Of a stretch of 64,000 nt of DNA, positions 12,223 to 27,000 are shown in pieces (position 1 is the stretch's first letter; each line of letters starts with the position of its first letter). The DNA comes from Marisa cornuarietis (Eukaryota > Mollusca > Gastropoda > Architaenioglossa > Ampullariidae). The position numbers and the translations under genes were made by a program. The stretch covers positions 11,425,501 through 11,489,500 of the forward strand of contig SMMW01000554.1 of NCBI GenBank assembly GCA_004794655.1. The letters run 5' to 3'. The notes under the pieces were generated by a model. That model saw only the letters and a program-made list of their open reading frames with translations. It was not told the DNA's origin and did no database searches.

Positions 12223-15088
12223 ATGGCTACAATAGAAAGACTGGTGAAGGCGTTTGAAGGCCTTAAGGTGTTTCAGCCTGGGGGTAGTGGAAGTGATGAA
12301 ACCAAGTGAGCACTTTTTCTGGACAATGGAATGTCTTTATCAGTTAATTAAATACATATTCTGGAGAGTGTGAGCATCAGTATTTTCTTTCATGGAGTTT
12401 TTCTTTTCATCTATAACGTTTTAGCTTGTATTAAGCAGACTGAATGATTGTTTTGTACAAATACTAGATATTCTGGAATATTTGTCTATGCTTTTTATCA
12501 AAAATGTAATTACTTATTAATTATATGTAATTTATATATTTATTTATCAGGAAAAAAGAACAGCCACCAAGTAAAAAGGACAAAATTCTTCACTGTAATG
12601 CTGTGGCAGACTGCATTTGTGCACCAAATATGAGGTAAGACTAAATTTTGTAACTAAAATATATAAAGAAATTTGTTATGCATTATCATTATACCCTACA
12701 TTCAAAAGTGGTGCTGGTAGAAAATACCATGTTCAGTTCCTTATGCATGAGTCTGACTTGCATCTGTGTGGAAATCCATTGAGTGCTTACATGTTATCCT
12801 GATCTTAATTAAAATTCTTTTTGAATGATTTGATTCATTTCAAAATATCGCTTTAGCAAATAACTACCATTCCTTACATACAAACCTTTAAACATCAGTT
12901 TTCAATGTTGATGGCACATTGCACATTTAACATCCTGTTCAATATAAATACTCCCAGTTTAATGTACAAAAAAAACCAAAAGCGATGTTGGATTTCAGAA
13001 CATTTGCAATTCCTGCAGGACACGTGATTAATAATTTAATAGTACTGAACCTGACAAGTACCAGGGAACCATTATCCACTTCAAGCTAACATTTACCACC
13101 ACTATTGACACGATCCACAAGAATGTTCATACTCAGTGTTGGAACAAAGGTCCTAAGACAATTTTACCACTGCTTCATCAAGGGCCTTGTCACCTGCATC
13201 TTCATTGTGAGGTTTGGCAACCTGATTGTGATGAAAAAGGCCAGATTGAATAGGCCATTGTACCAAGACTGTGGGAGATAGTCTTAATTCACCTACTCTG
13301 AAAGATTGACAACTATAAGCTGGATTCAGGGAGACCACACCCATATCCCATCTACTAAATTCAGGCCATAGATATTATGGAATGGATAAATGGCTTCACA
13401 AATAGTTTTGTTACATCAGCTGTAAGAATTTTCTATATGGTGTAGTGTGTGTGTGTGTGTGTGAAATGTGCCTTGGTGTGTGTGGGTGGGAGAGAGAGTG
13501 TACGAGTATGTTTGTCACTGGTGGTAGTGGGAAGAGAGTGTGTAGGGGGTGTGTCTATGTATGTTTGTTTTGAGAATATGCAATATACTGTATCTATGAT
13601 GACCATTATTTGTATTTTTTGTAACCCAAAGTAAAAAGTCTGTTGCTTTATTAAAGTGAATTAAATTTAAAAGTTTAAAAAACTTATTTGTATGAGTCAC
13701 AAATACACACACTTTTATGGAAATATCATAAGCATGATTTGAAGATTGTTGCATTGGCTGTGATGATGACAGGTTAGAATTTAAGTCAATCCATATGTAC
13801 TTTTCTAAAAGCAAGCTATTAAAGCTCACACTTTTTGCGAACAAATGACAACTCTAAGATCCAGTAACCTGTCATTATCTTTGACTCATTTGACCCGAGT
13901 TAGCTTTAAGGGTCAGCTTATTTTTATATTTTTTTGTATTAGCTTTTTGCTGTTCATCAAAAGCAAGACTACGTCAACTTGCGATTTTAGAAGAAGAAAA
14001 AAAATGATAGCTGTTAATTAAGCACTTAATTTTGGTGTTATTTCAGAACCATAGCTGATTTTCCCAAATTTCTTGGCATTGCCGTAGAAGCATTTCTGAC
14101 ATTGTGCGATGATCCCGAAGCAGATGTCAGAATGGTGGCTGATGAATGTTTGAACAGAACCATTAAGGTAATTGGCAGCATAACCACAGGAAATTTCAAG
14201 AGTTGGAACTCTGCTATGTCTTGCTTGTAGCTCATTTAACACATGTTTATCACCCTGGGTACTGAAATGACTCCATATTTCCACACTGTTGTTTGCGTTA
14301 GTAATATTTAATTATTAGTAGAGTGAAGTAAAGCACTTCAACATGACAATCTATTTCTTAGGACCAAATTTTTCCTTTAATTTTTTATTTTTCTTTGGTT
14401 GTCCTTAAAGGTAATAATCAAACATGTCTTATCTCAGCATGTAAGCAATCATAAATATTAAGAAAATGTTGGCCAAATCATTCAGTGAATGTATACAAAT
14501 ATCATCTGGAAATCCTTTTATTCTAGACATTACTTGAGACAAATCTTGGTCGCCTGCAAGTGGAGCTATATAAAGAGATTAAGAAAAATGGGTCATCAAG
14601 ATCACTTCGTGCAGCTCTGTGGCGATTTGCAGACATGTGTCACCTGATAAGGCCTCAGAAGTGCAGGTGAGATTTTGGCTTTATATTGATTTCAGCCAAA
14701 CTTCAAAAAATTGTATTTTAATGCTTGATTGTCTGATAATAATAACCAAGTGCATTACACCACTGCTAACAGAGGTTAGTTAGGCCTTGGGTGCATGGAA
14801 AAGATTAGAGAATGAAATGTGTCAAAACCTAATTCAGCAGATGTCAAATGTAACAGAGAAAAGAATCTAACGAGAACAGCATGCAATTAATAATTTCTAT
14901 GTTGTTGTTGTGACACTGTAACCAATTATTTATTGGTTTCACATTTCAGACCATACATCGTGAACTTGTTGCCATACATTGCTCGTATCTGTCGTCGGGA
15001 AGAAGAACCTATTCAAGAAACTTTGTCCAGTGCCATGCCAAAGATTTGTTCCGCTCTTATGGCCTTTGCCAATGAGTCGGAAGTTAAG
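12223..15088 (+). CDS. HTT: HTT exons 1-5: N17 helix and first HEAT repeats
   Basis: Exons 12223-12305, 12551-12634, 14047-14167, 14527-14666 and 14950-15088, residues 1-189. Exon 1 encodes the N17 amphipathic helix and then [12 protein letters not shown]: one glutamine and one proline stand where vertebrates have polyQ and polyP. Exon 2 is the lysine-rich linker ([11 protein letters not shown]) into the first helix. Exons 3-5 carry the strongly conserved start of the N-HEAT domain, including [28 protein letters not shown] and [16 protein letters not shown]. Exon 3 starts at 14047, where AG joins the split arginine codon from exon 2. The start codon is set by the N17 match; the next upstream in-frame sequence is not conserved. 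Confidence 0.97.
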
Positions 15089-18000
15089 GTTTGTGACAAA
15101 TAAGAGCATCCCAGGAAGGTGGATGAGAATTTTTTTTATATTTTTACCTGCTTGTCAAGTTGATGAATAGGATCTTGTCACCATAAACTTTTAAGTCCAG
15201 CATGAGAACTTTGTGGGTTCACATATACTGTACCATTTGTTTGTTGTTGTAATTAAGGACATCAGAATTTAAATTCTACATTTAATGGAAGGAAGCTTAT
15301 AGCTTATTTTGTGGAGTATTTTAGCTGCTATAGTAGTGATAATTATGTCTACCAGCCATCCATTACCTCTATGTTTTATTTTCAAAAAAGCAGTTTTATT
15401 AACAAGGCTTATGCAGCTGTGCTAAAGCATGCAAATAGGTGAATGCACCTGGAAATTACAAACTAATTTAAATGCCTTTATTAATGCTAGGCCTTGCTGA
15501 AGTCTTTTCTGTCCAACTTGATGTCCTCATCCGCTGTGTGTCGACGCATGGCGGCTAGCAGTCTCTCCCTCATCTGCCAGTATTCACGGAGTCCAACCAG
15601 CTTCTTCACCTATCTTATCAACATGATACTTGGTGAGCACATTCTCTGTATATACTATGTTACTTATACTGGGATTTATAAGCTTTCTCCAGTCATAGAT
15701 GTTTACATCTGTATGTGATAATGTCCAAGTTTTGACATAAACAAGGATGAGGTATGGTAAAGATAAATATTTTTATCCAAATATTACAAATGAAATAAAG
15801 AATTTTTGTTGTTATATTACCTCCAGAACTGGTGCTGCCAGTGGACCAAGAACATGATGTGTACACCATTCTTGGTGTTATTCTCTGTCTTCGTCATGTG
15901 ATGCCTCATTTGTCACGCTCTAGTGGTAGTCACGCTCAGGGCCTGAAGGACAGCTTTGGGTACAGAGAAGCTGAGAAAGAGGAGGGTGTCAGCACAGAAC
16001 AGATGATCAAGGTGAATCTTAATCAGAGCAACAGATTTTGCAAGCCGTCGTGTCCCTAACCCTGTTCTTGTCCTTCTACATCTTGTCTTGGTGCTGGTGG
16101 TAGTGGAGTGCAAATCGTTGTCACTCATTATCACAATGGCAACCTTTTCATCTGGTTTTTAAAAAAAATGAAGTTTTAACTTTTGACCTTACTTGAGTGT
16201 TCATGAGCTGTGGAGGAAACCTAAGATCTTTATTGTTATTCATGTCTACTTTATAATAACCTTTTATGTTAAGTAAATATTTTTTTACAGAACTGCTTGT
16301 TGTTACTGTTTGCAGATTCTTCAGCTTTTACTGTATCATGCACACCACCCTGATCACAACGTTGTCACGGCAGCACTGGAAGCATTGCAGCAATTGTTAA
16401 AGAATCCACACCCCGCCCTATTGCATGTGCTTCTGACCAAAGGTGGTATAACGAGAACCCACATCTACCAGGCAGATTTTCAAGAAGCTGAGTTGCGGGC
16501 AGAAAGTGAGATGCATTCCCCGTTGTGAATATATTGAGCTGTATTTTTCAGTAAATCGAGATACAGAAAGTCATCAATTGGTCCTGTACTGTAGACTGTG
16601 TAGAGCTTCTCTGACATTAACTTACTAGAGTCACTCTGTAAACGCAGCTGTAAAAGCAGTTCAGATATTGCCTCATCATAAGAATATTAGGGTAAATAAA
16701 TGTTTTTTGTCAAAGATCTATAGTTTTTTAATGCTGAGATGGTTGAATCATCTATTTATAACATAATTTAGGAGGTTCCAGGGAAGTTCGACTAAGGTGA
16801 GTTTGACTAAGTCATTTCGTCTAACGGTCGTTTCGACTAGGGTCAGTTCGACTAAGGTCGGTTCGACTAAGTCGTTTTGTCTAACAGTCAAGTCGTCTAT
16901 AGGACGCATGAAATGCTATAGGACGCATGAAATGGAAAAAAAATTGTTGATTTGAATGTTAATAAACGATTTAAATCTATCATGTAAATAGTGCTAAATG
17001 TCACGTTAAGCAATCGTGCTCCACACGTTCCACTCTCGCACGCACGCTCTCAACCACACAGACTCAACAAGCATTCAAACACCCGATGCCGGCGGCGCAT
17101 CCAACCGTCCCTAAGTGTAAAAATTGGCGCACACACATGGGAACAGTAGAAAACACACGTTTATTAAAGATGGAAGAAAATTGTAAGAGAGAAGAAGAAA
17201 GGACGAACACTGCCAAAACTAATGTCTAGATAACACACACAAATAAACGTCCCTGCAGAATGAACAAATTAATGGAAACCTGTGCAGCGCCGTACAGGGG
17301 TGCAACCACACGTAAGGCGGGTACAACATAAGACATCCCCCTCCCCGATCACTCTCTGGGCCAACCAGAAACGATGGCGCCGGTTCCCCTTACATAAGCG
17401 CCCGCGATTCCCAGGTTCAACTGATGCCAGGGGAGACCTGATGTTCTGGCCTTGAACACCCGAGTTACGCAGCCGCTTACCCACTTAATTGAGAAGTTCT
17501 TGGTCAGACAGTGCGGGATGGGGGCTGTAGATGCACCTTATAACGAAAGACTTTTATAATGCATTCATGTTACTGCATCTTGTTACTAACATCATTTTGT
17601 TTACACAGGTACAACTGAGCTGCCAAGTATGTCAGATGACACTTGCCTAGATGAAGACATGGATGGATCAGAAGTAGATAGTCGGAGCACAACTGAGTCC
17701 AGTTCTGGAACATCTGCCTTTGTTTCTGATTTTGAGTCTTCTTCACAATCTGGTGATGGACAAGCAGAGCTGGCTAAGAGTTCCGATGTTTGTTAAATTT
17801 TAGTTTCCCTCTACTACATAGCTGAGTGGGGGTTTTGTGTATACATCTGGGAACATAGAAATAATTATTTAATTCCATTATAATATTCCCATCAAATTTT
17901 CTGTGGTTGATTTGTTCATCCAGAGGTGATCCAGAATTGATAAAGGAAAAAAACTTACTTGACCTAGAATTTAAAAGGAATCTTTTGTACTGTCAATGGG

Positions 18001-21000
18001 AAGTTTTGTTTTTTCCGGTGCTGCTTAGAATTATCATGCATTTGATAAACAGATGTCATAGTAATTGTGCTTATTTTCAGTTTTCACAGCCTACTGTAAC
18101 AGTAAAGGATCAAGATTTCCTTGATGCAAATGTGTTGGTGACGGGCGACACTGATTACTCCAATGTTGAGATTGGTGATCTAAACGAGGAACGCTCAGAA
18201 ATGTCCACACTATCCCATAGCAGCAGCATAGAGACTCTTTTGAGCATCAAGAGCATCAGTCCTAAACACCTACCCCATTCCCTTGGCGCCAGTCGAGGCA
18301 GCATACAGCACGATATGAACGGTAATCCTGAGTATGACCAGACAGAACTCGATGAAAGTGATACACGAGAAACTTCAAGTCCTGCTCCCCTACCTTCCAG
18401 TGCTTCGAAAACGGCTGCAAGTACACTGGACATAGGGTCACAGCTAGATAGTGAGGAAATACCTTTGCTGTATGTGCTGCGACTTTTATGTAAGAATTTC
18501 CTGCTTCAGGGTCAGAATGGGGCTCTGATTAGCGACAGGCAGGTGCGAGTCAGCCTCAAGAGTCTTGCCCTCAGCTGCATCACATCAGTTTTCACACTTT
18601 GCCCAAGGCTTGTGCTTCTCAGTCTGTCTCCCGGCTCTAGCGCATTGCCACCTCACAACTCAGGTAGTTTATTAAGCAGCTTGCAGATTTTATTTTAAAA
18701 AAGTGCTTTTCAGTATCTTCTGTGAAAATGAGTTTTTGTGTAGCTTATTTAGAAAACAGAGGGCAGTCCCACAATTCTGTGATGCATGTGATCAGTTTTC
18801 AAGCTGGAGGACTATGATTCAGAGCTGACTAATAACAGGAAGGACTGGGCTCAACTTTTGTCCAAGTGATCTTCTGTTTCACTGCCTCTCCATCCGCTAG
18901 GCCATAAAACCTGTAGCTTATTACACAAATTTAGCAAGCAGTAGGTGAGCATAACACTCATTTTGTTACATAGGTCATAGGCTGGGCTCAACTTGTGTCC
19001 AAGTGATCTTATGTTTCACTGCCTCTCAAGCTGCTAGGCCATAAAACCTGTAGCTTATTACACAAAGTTACCAAGCAGTAGGTGAGCACAGCACTCATTT
19101 TGTTAAATGGGTCGTAGGCCATTTAAATTTAACTTGGTTTTGAAGACGGTAAAGGTAGATGAATGAAAGATGTTTTGGGCTAGTCAGAGCTTTAGAAGAT
19201 GCCAATCCTTGCCGTGGGTCAAATTTTCTGTTATTGTGTGTACCTGCAGGGTCTAGTCAAGCTCTTTGGGATGTTCTTCTTTATGCCAGCCATCCTGATC
19301 ACCAGCTGAAAGGACTCACAGCCCTTGCTATTGGCTCCATCATACAGGCTGTTTTGCTGGAGGGTCGTGGGGACTTCTCCTATTGGCTGCGACTGCAAGG
19401 AGCACTTGTGAATGGTAAGACTTGGCCAGAGATGGATACCCTTTTTCAGAGATGAGTCATTGGTTGGAAAGATCTTGGGGTTTCTTTACTTCTTTTCAAG
19501 AGTAATGGCCCTTGCATCCTCATTAGCACTATTATTATCACTAGCCAATAGTGTACTGCATGGTACGAGATTGCTGTCTTTCAGCATGAGCCAGTATTTT
19601 AGAACAGACATTGTTGTACCTACCTTAAGCACTCCTTGAAAATACAAGAAATCGTGTAACCCTCCCTTCTTTTAGGGAGAGATGAAAGTTTTATTTCACT
19701 TTTCTACCAATCATCCACCTAAATTATGTTCCAAAAGATAAAAGCATTTCTTTTCAGATGTCATTTCTGTGGATGGTTTGCTCAAGACACTGGTAGGTAT
19801 TTTGGATGATGACTCAGCTGTAGCCACACGGCACTCACTTAGTGCCCTACAGCTGTGCCTGCCTCAATTGTTGGACAGCTGTCATGGTCGCCTAGGCTTG
19901 CAGCTACTCCTTGAACTGTTGAAGGTCAAGGCTAATCCATACTGGTTAGTCAAGGTATGTGCCATATGGTCTTCAGTCCTCAGTAACATTTTTATGGCAG
20001 ATTCTCATAACATCTTTGGCTGTGACACTCCCAAGATATTCTGTCATGTAAAATTTTCCTCCACCTAAACTCCTAAATACTAATATAGCTTAATCCTATT
20101 TATTTCACCTAGCCTGTTAAATCTTCAGATGATTGACCTGCCTTCGACCACACTTCAGTTTTTTGTTATTACTGATTTATATGTTATGTTATTTATGTTC
20201 TTTAGCTTCCTGTGTGTTCATTAAATACAGCAAGTGAAAAAAGTAATGCATGGCAGACATTACATGTTAAGTAAACAAAACTTTGTGAACAGGTTGAATT
20301 GCTAGAAATCCTTGGGTCTCTCAACTTTAAGAAAATTCACTACTTGGAGTCAATCAGCCAAGATATACAGCAAGGGGACCACCACTTTCAGGGAGTGAGT
20401 TTTACTTGCTTTTATTAATGAATATGTTCCTAGGATGGAATGTCAATGTGCAAGTGAATGTGCGCAAGTATGCACATCTGCATGTTTATATGCACAGATT
20501 TGTATGCAACATTTGGTGGATCGATGTACACAAATGTGCGTTGTTGATTATGATCAGCGTACACAAACATGCGTTGTTTATTATGATAGAGGACGCAGCT
20601 TCAGCAGCACTACCTGGAGAAAGTAATCATTCCTCTCCTTGGCGATGAAGATGGGCGAGTACGGCATGCTGCTTCATCTTCACTCATCAAGTAAGATTTG
20701 TTGTTTTGGCTGGATGGTTAGCATCAGGATTAATCTGGTGCATTGCCCCTGAAATAACAATAAACAAAGCAATCCAAGCAGATATCTTTATTAATATTCG
20801 TAAGGGCTGCCTCAAAGAACTATGATGGACATGGTCTACCAGGTCAGCCACTGTGCTGTGATAATAGTCTTTGTTCACCTTTAAACACCATTTATCCCTC
20901 CCCTTTGTTGCTTTGCTAAACCTAGCAGTGATGCACACTTACACATGTACACATTTGCATACATATAATAATGAGGATTTATATAACGCATTTCCAAAGA

Positions 21001-24000
21001 TTTTCTCAAAGCGCTTTACATAAATAATATATAGACTGAATCATCAACAACCATGCACCTATATTCGCATATAACAGATGTGCTCACTTCCACAACACCC
21101 ACCCACTCATACACAGAGTAAACTACAGTCACGCATTATGCGTGCTCATGGTCAGAACAGGGTCGCAGTAAAGTTCTGAAAAGATGCGTCTTAAGTTTAG
21201 ACTTAAAGAAGGTTAGAGAATCAGAGTGAATCAGAGTAACATATATACTTAAGCACACCCTTCATATCTTTGATATCATCAACAGAAAGAAGTTAACGTT
21301 GAACAATTAGAGATCCTTTTGTGAAGTATAAGCAGTGTTCACAATGTTCTCTTTCTTATGCACAGGCTAGTTCCTCATCTCTTTTTCCCAGTGGACTGCC
21401 CACAGCACGATCCCATCATCTCAGTGGCCAAGGATGAATCAGATGTCTTGTTGTTTCCCATTCTTCATGAGCTGGCAATGGAACCACCTCCACTAGTGCA
21501 AGGCTTGGTACAGCCATATCACTTTGACCTATTGCAGGAGGTCAACCCCAACATCGAAAGTTCACTTTCCCGCATCGTGCAGATGCTGATGCATCAGCTG
21601 CTGGTGTCACAGTCCAAGTATATGACAGTAAGTGTTATGTTTGCAGGCTCAAGCAGGCTTGCAGAATACTCAAACGCTCCCAGCTGTGTCCAGCTAATTA
21701 ATGCAGTCTTCATATCTGTATAATTCTGACAGCTGTTGCGTTAACATGAAGTGACTAAAGGTCATATGATGACAACACTTGCAGGGCCCAGCATGTTTAT
21801 GTAGGCTGAAGGCTTGGAGTGGTTGGTGGTACAGTGGTGCAATAGCTAAAAGTGCCTGTCCTTGCGACAGATTTGGGCCTCCCCCTCCCCCATTGGTGGT
21901 TTTCTCTGGTCACTTGGTTTCCTCCACCCTCTCTGTAAGTGAGAGAGTTATGCTTTGAATGATGGTAAATGAATTTGTAGGATGGATTTGATGCCTGATA
22001 ATGTGTGCTTTTGCAGCACACTGAGTCCTCCTTTGTTGGTTCTATAAATAAAACATTATTATTGTAATTAAGGTTGACGAACAGTGTGATTTAAAAAAAA
22101 TATGGATTTTGTTTCCCACTATTCCAAAATGCCTTGCATCTTCATTGGTATGGTAGTAGGCAGATCAATCATATTGTTAAATCTGTGTGTTGTTTGTGTC
22201 TGATTGTCTAACAGAGTGGATGTTGCCATGCCTTGTGCCGACTGTCAGAAGAGTTTCTTGTGACTTTGTATGCTTCATCTTGGGGGTGTGGTCCTGCCAA
22301 GCAGATGCTGGCAAGAGATACAGCTGGACGGGTCAATATGAAGCGTCCACCAAGTAGATCTTTGAGTTCTTCAAGGTGAGAAATTAGCAGTTGAGCAATG
22401 TTTGAGACCCAGATATGCTCATGGCTTTTAGAGCTCTTCCATGCAATAAAAAATAAATGTTATTTAAATTTTGAAGAAATAGTTCTTCTCTCACCTTTCA
22501 TGAAGAAGAGCCCTTGCTTATGCTGTTTTCATCGATGTTCATATTCTGATTACCTCATCTTGCTAAGGAATAAATGCTGACTTAATATTCCACTCATTTC
22601 AGCTCATTTACTCGGCTACAACCTTTTTTTTTTTTTTGACAGCTCGTTGAGCCTTGAGGAGTTGACAGCTGGGGTAGGAGGAGGCCCTTTGCCTGTCATT
22701 CTCTCCATCATGCTGTCTACTCAAGCCACTCTTGATCTGACCACTCATCATGATATGCTTCAGTTTGCAGGAAACCTCATTGCAGGTCAGAAGCCTTAGG
22801 GCATATAATGTATTTGACCAAATAGCATCACCTCCACATGATGATTTTGTCGACAACAAACACTCGTAAAACTCCAGTGACATTGTTGTCATGTGGAGAG
22901 AATCCAAAATTCCTGCCATTTTTCAGTCAGCAGCATACATTTTATTTTAGTGCTCGGTAGTATTGGTTGTTTCCTTTATTAACTTTATCTAACAGCCTGA
23001 CTATTAGAAGCTTAGGGGCTACACCTACCTAGGTGCATCTGCCCTCAACTGCTAAATAAGGTTCTGTAAACAGAGCTTAGAGGTCTTTTTGTTTGGCTCA
23101 TCAGCTACACTACACAAGCATCCTTAGCTGTCATCACATTTTTAGCCTGCCTACTTCCCGGCTTGTAAGCTGCTCAGAGAGTCTTTACATGCTGGTGCTT
23201 GCAGCCAACAGCATCTCTCATAGGAAGATATTCTCCCTCACATTTGGCTGACTTCTGTCTTTAGCCTTTCCACAAAAAGCACCTGGTTCTTATTATGATT
23301 AAGGGATAGCAGACCACACTGTCATCCACTTTCAGGCACCTCCAGCTGTGGGATGTGAGATCATATGACAGTCCCTCGAACCTCTGCACCAGTGGTGCCC
23401 AACCTTTTCTCGCCCGAGGGCCGCACTCGACATGATATAAAATCTTGCGGGCCAGAACATGGTGGTTTTACCAGAATCCTGCTGACGTTAAAAATGAAAT
23501 TATGCCGCGATATACCAAAACTTGTATGTACAGCAACAAAAGGTCGGCCCTGTGTCCGGTTAAAATGAGCAGGCCGCATGAGGTACCTTCGCAGGCAGAT
23601 GTGGCCCACAGGCTGTGGGTTGGGCACACCTGCACTGGACTAACCTCCTCAGGCCTCGGGCTTTGTCTTGTTACCTTTTTTCTGTGTGGCCTGAGTGAAG
23701 GAGAAGGCCTTCTTCCTGCTGGCCTTAGCCATGCCAGCAAGGATGTTGGACTTCCATGCCTTTTTGGTGGATCCCAGCAGCCTGCATTTTCAGCATGACA
23801 GATCCATGCACCTGCTACTTGGCTATGAATAAGTTGCCTCACGCAAGTCCTCAGCCAATAGTGGTCCAGGCCTACCTTCTTCCAGACATAAGTACCTTTG
23901 TATCTGCAAGATATGGTAATGGCTTTAAGGATTTACCTGCTTGTGTCACATTCTCTTCAGAAGGGCTAGTTTCCTGCCATTTCTCCCTCTTTGGATGGAT

Positions 24001-27000
24001 CTTAGTTGTGTTTCTCCTAAGGGATGGGTTTGATCTTATCCTTTAAGATTCCATTTGTCTTTAAAGATGCTTATCAACAGCTGTCACCTTGTGCATTACA
24101 TTGGTTAAGGTACATGCATATAAGTGTGGGTGGTGGCTACTTGCCTTCCACAGGAATGTGACACTGCTTGACTGATGACCTCTGTTGGGTGGTGCTCTAG
24201 CTCAAGGTCTGGTGCTCTTGTGTATCTACTTGGTCCATCTATGGGCATGTCTTGCCACATATTACTTACGAGTATGTTACTGCAAGTAATGCTGGCTTGT
24301 CAGCAAATATGGTATTGATAGAGCCCACCTTCTAATAGTTATATATTAATAATGGTCCTCTGGTAAAGTTAATAAGGAAATGAATTTTTACTTGTAAATT
24401 CTCTTTCTTTGATACTTAACAGACAACCCAAGCAGTCAAGAGTGGGTGTAGATAGGTCAGTGGAACCCCTACTACCCAGAGCTGCTAACCCCACTGTCCA
24501 GGGCAGTAATTTGTTCAGTTAAAGAATAGTTGTAGCTTTTAATCTAATAACAATCAGGTCTTAGGTACAGAAGAATCAAAGATAATTTACAAGGAAACTT
24601 TAATTTTTTTTTTCCTGGGAATCATGTCCATGAAAGGTCATGACTGTGTATTTGATTCCCTAACTTAAATGCCTTTTTTGCATTCTGCAGGCTCAGCTTA
24701 CAAGACTTTGCGATCATCAGAAGAAACTGCAAACATGACTGGTGCAGGAGAAGAGGGCAGCTGGGCGGCAGTGGCAGATCGCATGTTGGTGCCTCTCATT
24801 GAGCAGCTTCTTACCCATGTCTCCAGGTGCACTGCATCATCATTTCCAACTAGGATTTTTCCAGTAAAGGGGTGTTCACTGGCAGTGCACAGCCTCCAAA
24901 GGCCCAAGGCCTTCTATGAAGATATACCTATACCCTGTATTCTATATGAAGTTTGTAATGGTCAAGAGATATATAAGCAACAGTTTTGTAATTTGTGGTT
25001 ATTACCAGTTTGGTTATGAAGTTGACCACAATTTATGTACACTTATCAGAGATCCACCCCCAGTGGGTGCAACTATGTAGTGGTATCAGAGATTTTCTTC
25101 AGGAGTAGCAACTATAGTGAGTTAGTCGTATGTAGTTTTCAAAGGGCAGCACTTATCAAATTGATATAAATGCAAACTCTCTGCAACAAATCTGTAAGTA
25201 AACATCTTTTTTTCTTGTGTTATAGAATACTTAATGCCTGCACACATGTCATTGATGAGACCATCCCAGGACCCCCTCAGGTCAAACCTACCCTCCCTTC
25301 TCTTCCAAATGCACCATCACTCAGTCCAGTGAAAAGGAAAGTAAAAGGCGAGAAGGAAGGCGCAATGTCAACAACACCAAGCCAGTCTGCTGATAGCAAG
25401 ACTCCACAAAAGACACCGGTCAAAGGTGGGGATGGTCCTATTCCCATTAACTAGGATGAGGACTTTGGCTTGTGCATCACCTGTCACCAAACATGTATTT
25501 ATTGTTGTGTGTGTGTATGTGTGTGTAGAGCTTGTAATTCTCTGCCTTTTGGTGAATTTCCTCCTTTGCAAAAAAGAATTTCCACCCAAGAGAAAGAGAA
25601 TTGAAAAGAACATCATGAGCAGAATCTGCAAGCCCTTTGAAGTTCTATCAAGCAGACAAAAATGTTCCACCCCCCACCATCCTTCAGTCCCATTGGGAAG
25701 CAAAAGGCCAGGTGGTTAGAGCATTGGGATCCAAACCCAGAGGCATGCTGATTCAATATATGTAGAATTTAGTGATCTCCCCTTAGTCAGCCCAGCTATT
25801 GGAAATGGCTGCCTAACTCCATATAGGGTTGGGGAAGATAAAGAAGCAAGAGGAGGAAGTGGGGATTGGTGTTTTACACCGAGCTAGCAACTAAAGCTAT
25901 ATTACGGCAAGGCAGCCAGCCCTGTAAGCAGATACCAAATGCAGAGAACGAACAGCATTCCCGAAACGAGCTGAACCCAGGACAGCCAACCCTCACTGTA
26001 TTGGTGACAGGTGCTAACCATTGCACCACTGGACCACCCAAAGAAAGAAGCAAGAGGCATAACCCTCATAAGAAAGATGGTCCTGTCAAAAGATAACACT
26101 TCACATGCCCGACCCCCGACCTGAAATAGGGGAATACATTTCCTTTTACACTCCCTATCACCCCAGGAGAGACAGCACAAAGTGTCTCACAGAGAAACAG
26201 GCTAGACAGTCATCGAAAAGCCAGAACACAATGAACTGCGAAAGCAGTAATGAAGGTGCATTGTGTAATGTGTTAATCAAAGTTGATGTAATGAAGTTTA
26301 ATATTATTTTGGTGAGAATAATCAAACTACTTTGATATATAAAAAAACAGTTGGCAATCCTCAATAACCCTATGAGGTAACAAAACCATCAAGCAGAGGC
26401 TGGTATCTAGTAAATCATCTGCTTGTCAGAGCTCAGTGAAAGTAAAACAATTTCAGAATTTCTGAATTTCAAAATTAGCTTGGTTAGTAAAAGAAGAATG
26501 GAAAGAAATTGAACCAGAAATTAATTGGCTGGCGAATTTTCCAGATGCCAAGTTAAGACTGCTGGTGAAGATTGGTAGTAAGGAAGGAAGATGGCATTTC
26601 ACCAATAAAAAGAAAAATGTGTGTGGTTAATCTACATCTTCAGTCTCTTTAAAGCTATCAAAGTATTTCATATAATGATACAATATGTTGTGCTTGATTT
26701 TAAAATCAGGAAAAGGTTGGTCTGAAACTTGAAGTTAGACATTTTAAATTCAGATTTAATATTTTTGTGGTATTTAATTTATTAATTTTTTTATTGCTTC
26801 TTTCATTTTTCAGATGCCAGAGAGCTAGAGAAGGAGAAACACAAGAAGGATGGCATAGGGGCCTTTTACTCTCTCCCTCAATACCTCAAACTGTATGAAG
26901 TGTTAAAAGGGGCTTACTCAAATTACAAGGTGACCCTTAGTTCCACTCTTTGTTATGGTTTATTGCTACCTTATTCTCTACGTTAATTCCAGTTTTGTCT

